Assembly: GCF_029846635.1 (NCBI RefSeq)
Contig: NZ_JARVTG010000001.1
Span: forward strand, 2,957,501 to 3,021,500
Reading direction: 5' to 3'
From: Pokkaliibacter sp. MBI-7
GTDB lineage: Bacteria > Pseudomonadota > Gammaproteobacteria > Pseudomonadales > Balneatricaceae
DNA: 64,000 bases
This document shows, piece after piece, positions 20,613 through 28,826 of the stretch (position 1 is the stretch's first letter; every line of letters begins with the position of its first letter). A model generated the notes under the pieces. That model was not told the origin of the DNA and made no database searches. It saw only the letters and a list, made by a program, of their open reading frames with translations. Both the position numbers and the translations under genes were made by a program.

Positions 20613-21818
20613 TCAGTCCTCGAAGGGCAGACCGACATAGTTCTCTGCCAGCGAGCGGCGGGCAGATTCGGAGCTGAACACCAGATCCAGTTCGGCCTGC
20701 TGGATGCGACGGTCGAAGGCATCGTGCTGCGGGAAGGTGTGCAGCAGTGATGACATCCACCAGGAGAAACGCTCCGCCTTCCAGACCCGGCGCAGACAGT
20801 TGGCAGAGTAGTGATCAATGCCGATGCTGCTGCGGTCCTTATAGAATTCGGTCAGGGCGCGATACAGATAGCGTACGTCGGAGGCCGCCAGATTCAGGCC
20901 CTTGGCACCGGTGGGCGGCACGATGTGGGCCGCATCCCCGGCGAGGAACAGCCGGCCAAAACGCATGGGTTCGGCAACAAAGCTACGCAGCGGGGCGATA
21001 CTTTTTTCCACCAGCGGCCCGCGCTGCAGGGTTTCACCGGCTTTGACGCCGAGACGGATTTCCAGCTCATCCCAGATCTGCTCATCGCTCCAGTTATCCA
21101 GATCATCCAGCGGCGCCTGAATGTAATAGCGGCTCAGGGTGTGCGAGCGCATGCTGGCCAGGGCAAAGCCACGATCATGGTTGGCGTAGATCAGCTCGTG
21201 GGATACCGGTGGCACATGGCTGAGAATGCCCAGCCAGCCAAAGGGATAGACCCGTTCGTAGGTGGTCAGTGCCTGCTGTGGCACGCTCTTGCGGCAGACG
21301 CCGTGGAAGCCGTCGCAGCCGGCAATAAAATCACACAGCACTTCATATTGCTGACCGTCCTTGCGGTAGGTAATGCGCGGCGTATCGCTGTCGAAATCAT
21401 GTATCGCCACGTCATCTGCTTCAAAGACGATACTGGCGCCCAGTTCCAGCCGGGCGTTGATCAGATCACGGGTGACTTCGGTCTGGCCGTAGACCATCAC
21501 CGATTTGCCGGTCAGCCCTTTCAGGTCAATGCGATGGCGTTCGCCATTCAGACTCAGCTCGAAACCATCGTGCGGCAGGCCTTCCTGATTCATGCGCTGG
21601 TCAACACGGGCTTCCCGCAGCAGTTCAACCGTGCCGCTTTCCAGCACACCGGCGCGGATGCGGGCTTCCACATAATCGCGGCTGCGCTGTTCAATGATGA
21701 TGGCGTCAATGCCCTGCCAGTGCAGCAGCTGCGCCAGCAGCAGGCCGGAAGGGCCAGAGCCGATGATGCCAACCTGAGTACGCTGGGTAGTGGATGAAGT
21801 GGGGGTATGCAAACTCAT
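20613..21818 (-). CDS. pobA: 4-Hydroxybenzoate 3-monooxygenase
   Basis: This FAD- and NADPH-dependent enzyme hydroxylates 4-hydroxybenzoate to protocatechuate. The 401 residues include the dinucleotide-binding GIIGSGPSGLL near residue 17, the DG motif in IAGCDGFHG and the FAD ribityl motif LAGDAAHIVPPTGAKGLN. The N-terminus is about eight residues longer than in Pseudomonas PobA (STTQRTQ precedes the fold). It is transcribed divergently from pobR, the classic arrangement, and feeds the pca genes of the same region. Confidence 0.96.
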   Translation of the reverse strand: MSLHTPTSSTTQRTQVGIIGSGPSGLLLAQLLHWQGIDAIIIEQRSRDYVEARIRAGVLESGTVELLREARVDQRMNQEGLPHDGFELSLNGERHRIDLKGLTGKSVMVYGQTEVTRDLINARLELGASIVFEADDVAIHDFDSDTPRITYRKDGQQYEVLCDFIAGCDGFHGVCRKSVPQQALTTYERVYPFGWLGILSHVPPVSHELIYANHDRGFALASMRSHTLSRYYIQAPLDDLDNWSDEQIWDELEIRLGVKAGETLQRGPLVEKSIAPLRSFVAEPMRFGRLFLAGDAAHIVPPTGAKGLNLAASDVRYLYRALTEFYKDRSSIGIDHYSANCLRRVWKAERFSWWMSSLLHTFPQHDAFDRRIQQAELDLVFSSESARRSLAENYVGLPFED

Positions 21819-21974
21819 GATTCATATCCTCGGCTGACCCGGCTGCGTGGCCCGGTCATTGTTAGAGTTGTTCTGAGGTTGCTCATTACCCTAGCGATGA
21901 CCCATGCCGATTCAAATGGACAGAGCTGACCAGTATTTGTATTTTTCGAACATTGCGAATCACGCTGACCCGAT

Positions 21975-21984
21975 AACAACAACA
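21975..21984 (+). promoter_or_regulatory. A-rich AACAACAACA motif before the pobR ribosome binding site
   Basis: This matches the AAnAAnAA catabolite activity motif recognised by Hfq with Crc in Pseudomonas. It lies immediately upstream of GGGAG (21987-21991) and the ATG at 21999. A crc gene is present at 3.2-4.0 kb. Confidence 0.55.
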
Positions 21985-21998
21985 GCGGGAGCTACTTT

Positions 21999-22943
21999 AT
22001 GTCGATGGAAGACTGGCTGCGAAATGTGCCCATTTATGCGCTATATGGCGAGGAAATTGATGAAATTATCCCCGAACGCATGCACTGCGAGTCGATTGCC
22101 GAGCGCAGCGAGCTGTACGAGTGGGAAATCCGCCCTCACCGTCATGAAGTTTTTTTTCAAATTCTGTACGTGGAGCAGGGTCAGGGGGTAGCTCTTGTTG
22201 ATCAGCAGCGGTTTGATCTGACGGGGCCCTGTGCGCTGTGGATTCCGCCGTTGCTGACCCATGGTTTTCAGTTCAGTCAGGGCATCAGGGGTTACGTGCT
22301 GACCATTGAAGATGGCCTGCTGCCAAGTCTGCTGGGCGAGTCGCTGCTGCAGTCCACCCTGGCCTATCCGCAGCGTCTGCTGTTTGCTGTCGACGAGGCG
22401 GAGTATCAGCATTTCCATCAGGTGATGGCCGCCATTCTGCTGGAGTACAAACACTCCTCCTGGGGGCGGCTGCAGGCGCTGCATGCCAATCTGTCACTGC
22501 TGCTGGTACATCTGGGCCGGGCGCTGATGCAGCAGCAGGACACCCTGACCGTCACGCAGGACAATCGGGCCGGGCGTCATGTGCGCAAATATCTGGCACT
22601 GGTGGACCGGCATTATCGCCAGCACCGGCCGGTGCAGTTCTATGCCGAGCGACTGGGGATCACCCCGACCCAGCTCAACCGGGTCTGCCAGCAGGTGCTG
22701 GGGAAGACTGCACTGACGGTTATTCATCAGCGGCTGTTGCTGGAAGGCAAGCGTGATCTGCTGTATGCCAACCTGAGCATCAGCGAGGTGGCGCAGTCAC
22801 TGGGGTTTGCTGATCAGGCCTACTTTTCGCGGTTCTTTACCCGGCACAGTGGTGCGACACCCAGTGAGTTCCGTCAGCAGGCACGGCAGCAGCTGGTCAG
22901 TGGTCGGGCGACACCGTTACAGCGGAATGCGGATATTGTCTGA
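21999..22943 (+). CDS. pobR: AraC-family activator PobR
   Basis: The 314-residue protein has an N-terminal cupin-like effector domain (IRPHRHEVFFQILYVEQGQG at about 45-65). A C-terminal AraC/XylS double helix-turn-helix covers about 195-295, with SISEVAQSLGFADQAYFSRF. Its divergent position to pobA and its size fit the AraC-type PobR of Pseudomonas, which activates pobA in response to 4-hydroxybenzoate. GGGAG precedes the ATG. Confidence 0.88.
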   Translation: MSMEDWLRNVPIYALYGEEIDEIIPERMHCESIAERSELYEWEIRPHRHEVFFQILYVEQGQGVALVDQQRFDLTGPCALWIPPLLTHGFQFSQGIRGYVLTIEDGLLPSLLGESLLQSTLAYPQRLLFAVDEAEYQHFHQVMAAILLEYKHSSWGRLQALHANLSLLLVHLGRALMQQQDTLTVTQDNRAGRHVRKYLALVDRHYRQHRPVQFYAERLGITPTQLNRVCQQVLGKTALTVIHQRLLLEGKRDLLYANLSISEVAQSLGFADQAYFSRFFTRHSGATPSEFRQQARQQLVSGRATPLQRNADIV

Positions 22944-22947
22944 ATTG

Positions 22948-22979
22948 TTCGCATGGCGTATAAGTGTCCGCCATGCGAA
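22948..22979. terminator. 11-bp perfect inverted repeat between convergent pobR and pcaR
   Basis: ttcgcatggcg (22948-22958) and cgccatgcgaa (22969-22979) pair around a 10-base loop in the 92-base gap between two converging genes, with short AT-rich flanks. It is most likely a bidirectional terminator. Confidence 0.6.
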
Positions 22980-23035
22980 TTTTATCGAGGGCTGGGTGCC
23001 GTATCCGCTCACAGCGGCTGCGACATAGCGGCAGG

Positions 23036-23845
23036 TCAGTTGAGGTACTGCGACATTTCTTTGATCCGCGCCTGCAAATTAGGCAGAAACTCACGGGTCA
23101 GGGTATCGATACTGATGCGGGCGGCGTTGGTGCTGACGTTCAGTGCGCCGACCAGCTTGCCCTTGTTGTCGAACACTGGCAGGGCCAGTGAACGCAGGGC
23201 CGAATCCAGCTCCTGATCGACGATACAGTAGCCCTGCTGGCGTACCTGCTGGATCAGCTGTTTGAGAATGACTTTGTCGGTAATGGTTTTATCGGTGTAG
23301 CGTACCGGCTCAACATGGGCGAGAAAGGCATCGAGCTGCTCATCTGTTTTCTGTGCCAGCAACACTCGTCCCATGGACGTGACCAGCGCAGGCAGATGGG
23401 TGCCTACCGACAGGGTGATGGACATTAGCCGGTGCTTGGCTGCGGCACGGGCGACGTAGACCACGTCTTCGCCGTCCAGCACGCCCAGCGAGCTGGATTC
23501 GCCCAGACTCTGCGAAATGTTTTCCAGATACTGCTGGATCACCGAGTGGAAATTGTTGGAGGACAGGTAGGCATACCCCAAAGACAGAATCTTTGGCGTC
23601 AGCTCGAAATTGCGCTGGTTCTTGCGCACATAGCCCAGTGCCTCCAGTGTCAGCAGAAAGCGCCGGGCCTTGGCGCGGTTCATGCCGGTGCGGGCGGTGA
23701 CTTCACTGAGGGTCATCTGCCGGTTGTGCTGGTCAAACGCCAGGATGACCTCAAGACCACTGGCCAGGGCGCTGACAAAGTCACGGCTGTCCTCGGTCAG
23801 CGTGCTCTCATAGCCATCGTCAAAGGTGCCTGGGGTTTTGCTCAT
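23036..23845 (-). CDS. pcaR: IclR-family regulator PcaR
   Basis: The 269-residue protein has an N-terminal winged helix-turn-helix (about 22-85; MTLSEVTARTGMNRAKARRFL) and an IclR effector domain (about 95-265). It belongs to the PcaR/PobR/PcaU subgroup, judged by the FVSALASGLEVILAF start and the FLPNLQARIKEMSQYL end. PcaR activates pca genes with beta-ketoadipate as inducer in Pseudomonas. It is divergent from pcaB. Confidence 0.92.
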   Translation of the reverse strand: MSKTPGTFDDGYESTLTEDSRDFVSALASGLEVILAFDQHNRQMTLSEVTARTGMNRAKARRFLLTLEALGYVRKNQRNFELTPKILSLGYAYLSSNNFHSVIQQYLENISQSLGESSSLGVLDGEDVVYVARAAAKHRLMSITLSVGTHLPALVTSMGRVLLAQKTDEQLDAFLAHVEPVRYTDKTITDKVILKQLIQQVRQQGYCIVDQELDSALRSLALPVFDNKGKLVGALNVSTNAARISIDTLTREFLPNLQARIKEMSQYLN

Positions 23846-23997
23846 GGGGTTTCTCCACGTTGCGGCAGTGACTGCTGAGTCACGGTGGTGACCCGAACTT
23901 TACCGATTGAAACGGTCTGGATTCTACACAAATAAAATTCGCCGACGATAGACCTTTGCTTGTTGCTCACCGCTTACCTTCAGATGGATGACAGTCT

Positions 23998-25329
23998 ATG
24001 TACACACGTCTCTTTCAGGATCCCTTCACCTCTCCGGCCCTGCGGCAGCTGCTGTCAGCCGAAAGCTATATGCGCAGCATGCTGGAAGTGGAGCTGCAGC
24101 TGGTCCGGGTGCAGGAGGAAGAGGGTCAGTGGCCGCAGGGTACCGCACAGCAGCTGCGCGAAGCGCTGGCAGAGTCGCCACTGCTGGATTACGAAGTACT
24201 GGCGGGGATTGGTTTGGGGGGCAACGTGGCCATTCCTTTCGTCAAACATATCCGCGAGTTGCTGCCTGCCGGGCTGAAGCGCTGCCTGCACTATGGCCCG
24301 ACCAGTCAGGATATTGTCGATACCGCGCTGATGCTGGAGCTGCGCAAGGCACTGCTCTGGTTTGAACGCAAGGGCGAAGCGCTGGAAGGGCATCTGCGTC
24401 AGCTGGTGGAACAGCACCGGCATACGCTGATGATTGGCCGTACCCTGATGCAACAGGCGTTACCTATTACTTTTGGTCTCAAGGCCGCGGGCTGGCTGCA
24501 GTCAGTGCGGCAGGCGAGCCAGCGCTTACAGGGGCTGAAGAGTGAGCTGCTGCAGCTGCAGTTCGGTGGTGCAGCAGGCACGCTGGCGGCACTGGGGGCT
24601 GATGGCCTGACTACCCATGACCAGCTGGCGCAGGCACTGGAGCTGGCGGCTCCGGCAATGCCCTGGCACACCAACCGGCAGAGTATGCATGCGCTGTTTA
24701 CCGCGCTGGATGCGGTGGCCGTCAGTCTGGAGAAAATCGCCGGTGACGTGGCGCTGATGGCACAGACCGAAGTCGGTGAAGTGGCGGAGCCTGCCGGTGA
24801 AGGCATGGGCGAGTCCTCCTCCATGCCACACAAGCGTAATCCGGTTCGCTGTGCGCTGATTCACGGTGCCACCCGCCAGATTCACGGGCTGGTGACCACC
24901 CATCTGACCAATGCGGCGCACCCTCATGAACGGGCGCTGGGTGGCTGGCATACCGAATGGTCAACCCTTTATGAAGCCATGCTGCTGCTCGGCGGGGCAC
25001 TGGAACAGGCGGAAATCCTGCTGGCCGGGCTGGAAGTGTTCCCGGCACGGATGCGCGCCAATCTCTACACCACACAGGGCGTGATCATGGCTGAGCCGGT
25101 CAGCCTTGAGCTGGCGCAGCGCATGCCGCGTGATCTGGCCATGGCGGCCGTGAAGACGGCTACCAGGGTCGCGCTGGCAGAGCAGATCGGCTTCACCGAG
25201 GCGCTGTATCGCGATGAGCTGATTCAGGCCGCCCTGAGTCGTGACGAGCTGGAGCAGCTGGCAGCCCCGGAAAGTTATCTCGGAGCAACGCAGGGATTTA
25301 TTGACCGGGTACTGGCACAGGGTAGCTGA
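23998..25329 (+). CDS. pcaB: 3-Carboxy-cis,cis-muconate cycloisomerase
   Basis: This fumarase/aspartase-superfamily enzyme converts beta-carboxymuconate to gamma-carboxymuconolactone. The 443 residues include the superfamily signature SSSMPHKRNP (about 275-284) and the TSQDIVDTALM active-site segment (about 102-112). The ATG at 23998 gives the family start YTRLFQDPFTSP, though the upstream ribosome binding site is weak. It is a single gene with its own terminator, separated from the other pca genes. Confidence 0.95.
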   Translation: MYTRLFQDPFTSPALRQLLSAESYMRSMLEVELQLVRVQEEEGQWPQGTAQQLREALAESPLLDYEVLAGIGLGGNVAIPFVKHIRELLPAGLKRCLHYGPTSQDIVDTALMLELRKALLWFERKGEALEGHLRQLVEQHRHTLMIGRTLMQQALPITFGLKAAGWLQSVRQASQRLQGLKSELLQLQFGGAAGTLAALGADGLTTHDQLAQALELAAPAMPWHTNRQSMHALFTALDAVAVSLEKIAGDVALMAQTEVGEVAEPAGEGMGESSSMPHKRNPVRCALIHGATRQIHGLVTTHLTNAAHPHERALGGWHTEWSTLYEAMLLLGGALEQAEILLAGLEVFPARMRANLYTTQGVIMAEPVSLELAQRMPRDLAMAAVKTATRVALAEQIGFTEALYRDELIQAALSRDELEQLAAPESYLGATQGFIDRVLAQGS

Positions 25330-25363
25330 CACCCACTTTTTTGTTTCAATACCGTCCTGAGCA

Positions 25364-25398
25364 GGGCGTGGTGGCAACACCACGCCCTTTTTGTTTTT
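25364..25398 (+). terminator. Terminator of pcaB
   Basis: A 10-bp perfect stem, gggcgtggtg with caccacgccc, has a GCAA loop and a T-rich tail (25388-25398). Confidence 0.95.
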
Positions 25399-25526
25399 GA
25401 GATAACTAGTTGAAGTGCTTGATTTTGCTGCGTTGCAGCGGAAAACAGGCCGGGTTTTGGCCGCAGTGAGGAGGGCTTTTTACCCCCAAAGGTGAGTTGA
25501 CAGGCACTCGACGCAGGTCTATTTTT

Positions 25527-25560
25527 GTTCGCGATACGAATTAATGTTTGCAGAGCGAAC
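25527..25560 (+). promoter_or_regulatory. Two 15-bp imperfect direct repeats upstream of pcaIJF, candidate PcaR sites
   Basis: gttcgcgatacgaat (25527-25541) and gtttgcagagcgaac (25546-25560) are spaced 19 bases start to start. Each is itself a partial palindrome of the form GTTyGC-N3-rCGAAy. In P. putida, PcaR binds two 15-bp repeats at the pcaIJ promoter. They sit in the 363-base gap between pcaB and pcaI; apart from these and the pcaB terminator I see nothing else there. Confidence 0.55.
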
Positions 25561-25692
25561 ATTTTCGCAGGCGCTGCAGCCTACTGCTCGCGGTTTTATC
25601 AGCAGACTGTTTCATCAACAGACGGCTGTTGAGGACCGAGCCACGACCAGCGCTGACTTCCAGAAAAATGATAAATCTTGAAGGTATGCCCT

Positions 25693-26505
25693 ATGGCCAA
25701 GTTCATGTCGCTCCATGACGCCATCAGCACCTACGTAAAGGATGGCGACACCGTTGCCCTCGAAGGTTTTACCCACCTGATTCCTTTCGCTGCTGGCCAC
25801 GAAATCATCCGTCAGCAGAAGAAAGATCTGACCCTGGTCCGTATGACCCCCGACCTGATCTACGATCAGATGATCGGTATGGGCTGCGCCAGAAAGCTGA
25901 TCTTCTCCTGGGGCGGCAACCCCGGTGTAGGTTCACTGCACCGCCTGCGTGATGCGCTGGAGCACAACTGGCCCCATTCACTGGAAACCATCGAACACAG
26001 CCACGCCGCCATGGCCAACGCCTATGAAGCGGGCGCAGCCGGTCTGCCACTGGCGGTACTGCGCGGTTATCAGGGCAGTGAGCTGCCGAAGATCAACCCC
26101 TACATCCGTTCCATCACCTGCCCCTTCACCGGTGAAGAGCTGGCGGCGATTCCTTCCATCCGTGTCGATGTCGGTATCGTGCATGCGCAGAAAGCCGACC
26201 GTCAGGGTAACGTGCTGATCGAAGGCATCGTCGGGGTACAGAAAGAAGTGGTACTGGGTGCCAGGCACGCCATCGTCACCGTTGAAGAGATCGTTGACGA
26301 CCTGAACAACCACCCCAACGCGACCGTGCTGCCCGCCTGGGTGATTGATGCGGTGGTGGAAGCTCCCCGTGGTGCCTATCCTTCCTATGCGTACGGCTAC
26401 TACGAGCGTGATAACAGCTTCTACAAGGAGTGGGATGCGATCGCTCGTGATCGCGAGGCCTTCCTGGCCTGGATCAACGACAACGTGCTGAACGTGCAAG
26501 GCTGA
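25693..26505 (+). CDS. pcaI: 3-Oxoadipate CoA-transferase subunit A (glutaconate CoA-transferase-like, CatI type)
   Basis: Together with the next gene it transfers CoA from succinyl-CoA to beta-ketoadipate. The 270 residues are longer than the 230-residue SCOT-like PcaI of P. putida and resemble CatI/GctA-type subunits (KFMSLHDAISTYVKDGDTVALEGF at the start; FSWGGNPGVGS). The start at 25693 follows GAAGG with 8-base spacing; an upstream TTG is rejected. First gene of pcaIJF, which are tightly packed. Confidence 0.88.
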   Translation: MAKFMSLHDAISTYVKDGDTVALEGFTHLIPFAAGHEIIRQQKKDLTLVRMTPDLIYDQMIGMGCARKLIFSWGGNPGVGSLHRLRDALEHNWPHSLETIEHSHAAMANAYEAGAAGLPLAVLRGYQGSELPKINPYIRSITCPFTGEELAAIPSIRVDVGIVHAQKADRQGNVLIEGIVGVQKEVVLGARHAIVTVEEIVDDLNNHPNATVLPAWVIDAVVEAPRGAYPSYAYGYYERDNSFYKEWDAIARDREAFLAWINDNVLNVQG

Positions 26506-26515
26506 GGTGACGACC

Positions 26516-27295
26516 ATGACTACTACCTACACTCCCAGTGAAATGATGACCGTCACCGCTGCCCGTTCGCTGCCCAATGGCACCGTTTGCTTCGTCGGCA
26601 TCGGTCTGCCCAGCGAAGCGGCTAACCTGGCCCGTCTGACCCATGCCCCTGACGTGGTGCTGATCTATGAATCAGGCACCATCCAGACCAAACCCAATGT
26701 GCTGCCGCTGTCCATCGGTGACGGCGAGCTGTGTGAAACCGCTCTGACCACCGTGTCAGTACCGGAAATGTTCCGCTACTGGCTGCAGGGCGGCAAAGTG
26801 GACGTCGGCTTCCTCGGCGCGGCGCAGGTTGACCGTTTCGGTAACCTCAATACCACCGTGATCGGCCCTTACGATGCGCCCAAAACCCGTCTGCCCGGCG
26901 GCGGCGGTGCACCGGAGATCGCCACTTCCTCCAAAGAAGTGTTTATCACCCTCAAGCATTCCAAGCGCACCTTCGTCGATAACCCCGACTTCGTCACCTC
27001 CGTAGGATACGGCCGTGATGGCAAGGCGCGGGAAAAGTACAAGGTCATCGGCAAGGGTCCGACCCGTGTCATCACCGATCTGTGCATCATGGCACCGGAA
27101 GAAGGCACCAATGAGCTGATCGTCACCTCCATTCATCCCGGCGTCAGCCGTGAGCAGATCATCGAAGCGACCGGCTGGGCCATCCGCTTTGCCGACAGCG
27201 TGGCGGAAACCGCTGAACCCAGCGAGCAGGAGCTGAGCATCCTGCGTGAGCTGAAAGCCCGCACCGCTGCCTTCCACGCTGCCTCCGGAGCCTGA
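26516..27295 (+). CDS. pcaJ: 3-Oxoadipate CoA-transferase subunit B (CatJ type)
   Basis: The 259-residue subunit carries the catalytic glutamate, expected in LIYESGTI (about residues 49-56), as in GctB/CatJ-type CoA-transferases rather than the SENG motif of SCOT-like PcaJ. GGGGAPEIA (about 126-134) is the CoA-binding segment. The ATG at 26516 is preferred over a GTG at 26507 because GAGGTGAC is well placed. The stop codon overlaps the first possible ATG of pcaF. Confidence 0.88.
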   Translation: MTTTYTPSEMMTVTAARSLPNGTVCFVGIGLPSEAANLARLTHAPDVVLIYESGTIQTKPNVLPLSIGDGELCETALTTVSVPEMFRYWLQGGKVDVGFLGAAQVDRFGNLNTTVIGPYDAPKTRLPGGGGAPEIATSSKEVFITLKHSKRTFVDNPDFVTSVGYGRDGKAREKYKVIGKGPTRVITDLCIMAPEEGTNELIVTSIHPGVSREQIIEATGWAIRFADSVAETAEPSEQELSILRELKARTAAFHAASGA

Positions 27296-28500
27296 TGATG
27301 AACAACGTATACATTGCCCAGCCTCTGCGTACTGCCATCGGCAGCTACGGCGGCACCCTGTCCAGCGTGCGTCCTGACGACCTGCTGGCGCAGGTCATCA
27401 AGGCGGTGGTCAGCCGCTCAGGTATTGATGCCGCTGCCATTGAAGAAGTCATCATGGGCTGCGCCAACCAGGCCGGTGAAGACAACCGCAACGTCGCCCG
27501 TATGTCTTCACTGCTGGCCGGACTGCCGTTCTCGGTGCCCGGCACCACCATGAACCGCCTGTGCGGCTCGGGTCTGGATGCTGTCGGCACCGCTGCACGC
27601 GCGGTGGCAGCCGGTGAGCTGGAGCTGGTACTGGCCGGGGGCGTGGAATCCATGTCCCGTGCGCCTTTCGTCATGGGCAAGGCCGACAGCGCCTTCAGCC
27701 GTAATCAGGCGATCGAAGACACCACCATCGGCTGGCGCTTCGTCAACCCGCTGATGAAGGCGCAGTACGGCGTCGATACCATGCCGGAGACTGCCGAAAA
27801 CGTTGCTGAGCAGTTCAGCATCAGCCGCGAAGATCAGGATCTGTTTGCCTATCGTTCACAGCAGAAAACGGCTCGTGCCCAGGCCGAAGGGCGCTTCAAA
27901 CAGGAAATCGTCGCCATTGAGATCCCCCGCAAGAAGCAGGATCCGCTGGTGTTCGATACCGATGAGCATCCGCGCCCACAGAGCACACTGGACAAGCTGG
28001 CAACCCTGCCCACGCCTTTCCGCAAAGGCGGTTCCATCACTGCCGGTAACGCCAGCGGTGTCAACGACGGCGCCTGCGCCATGTTGATTGCCTCTGCAGC
28101 CGCCGTGCAGCAACACGGTCTGCAGCCCATTGCCCGCATCGTCGGCATGGCGACCGCCGGGGTGGAGCCACGCATCATGGGGATCGGTCCGATTGCCGCC
28201 ACCCAGAAGCTGATGAAACGTCTGGGCATGACCCTTGATCAGATGGATGTGATGGAGTTCAACGAAGCCTTTGCCGCTCAGGCGCTGGCCTGCACCCGTG
28301 GTCTGGGTCTGGCGGACGATGATGCCCGGGTCAATCCCAACGGGGGCGCCATTGCCCTTGGCCACCCGCTGGGCATGTCCGGCGCCCGTCTGGTCACCAC
28401 CGCCTCTAATCAGTTGCAGCTGATCGGTGGACGCTATGCCCTGTGCACCATGTGTATCGGTGTCGGCCAGGGGATTGCCATGGTGATCGAGCGCGTCTGA
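27295..28500 (+). CDS. pcaF: 3-Oxoadipyl-CoA thiolase
   Basis: The enzyme cleaves beta-ketoadipyl-CoA with CoA to succinyl-CoA and acetyl-CoA, the last step of the pathway. The 401 residues include nucleophile Cys90 (NRLCGSGLD), His in GGAIALGHPLG and the second Cys in CTMCIGVGQG. Two ATGs, 27295 (overlapping the pcaJ stop) and 27298, follow CCGGAG; the second has better spacing. No T-tailed terminator follows, only structured sequence, so read-through to tctC is possible. Confidence 0.94.
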   Translation: MMNNVYIAQPLRTAIGSYGGTLSSVRPDDLLAQVIKAVVSRSGIDAAAIEEVIMGCANQAGEDNRNVARMSSLLAGLPFSVPGTTMNRLCGSGLDAVGTAARAVAAGELELVLAGGVESMSRAPFVMGKADSAFSRNQAIEDTTIGWRFVNPLMKAQYGVDTMPETAENVAEQFSISREDQDLFAYRSQQKTARAQAEGRFKQEIVAIEIPRKKQDPLVFDTDEHPRPQSTLDKLATLPTPFRKGGSITAGNASGVNDGACAMLIASAAAVQQHGLQPIARIVGMATAGVEPRIMGIGPIAATQKLMKRLGMTLDQMDVMEFNEAFAAQALACTRGLGLADDDARVNPNGGAIALGHPLGMSGARLVTTASNQLQLIGGRYALCTMCIGVGQGIAMVIERV

Positions 28501-28826
28501 TGAAGACAGTGAACGTGCGGTGAGCCTGGCTCGCCGCGCGAAAAAGACATGGCACCGGTGGCTCGGTAACGAGCTACGGTGCCAGCATCCTGACCGGGCT
28601 ATGCGAACACACGTTGATGTTAGCGCTAGCCTTGACGGGGTTTTTCATTACAGTGGTGCGCGGAAGTGCCACTGTGGCTGGGCGGTGACTGCACCGCCCG
28701 CCAGTTCTGCCCAACGCCGGTTAGCGATCACACAGAGGATGGCGGCAAGCGATGTAAGGGCAGGCGTTAGGGATGACGCCCGCAGATGTGACACTTCTAA
28801 AAAATACAAAACACAGGTGTGAATAA
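28501..28826 (+). other. Structured intergenic region between pcaF and tctC
   Basis: 326 bases without a gene, containing three separate hairpins. The first is at 28550-28584 (tggcaccg/cggtgcca outer stem, gctcg/cgagc inner stem, gtaa loop). The second is at 28651-28674 (cagtgg/ccactg). The third is at 28680-28699 (gggcggtg/caccgccc, 4-base loop). None has a T-run. An A-rich stretch (28799-28813) precedes the tctC ribosome binding site AGGTG. Confidence 0.6.

Noticed and set aside
20811..21797. A 328-codon plus-strand frame opposite pobA
   Set aside because: Shadow of pobA without protein features.
28550..28567. TGGCAC at 28550 as a sigma-54 promoter for tctC
   Set aside because: The required GC is absent at the correct 10-base spacing, and the hexamer is explained by the hairpin arm.
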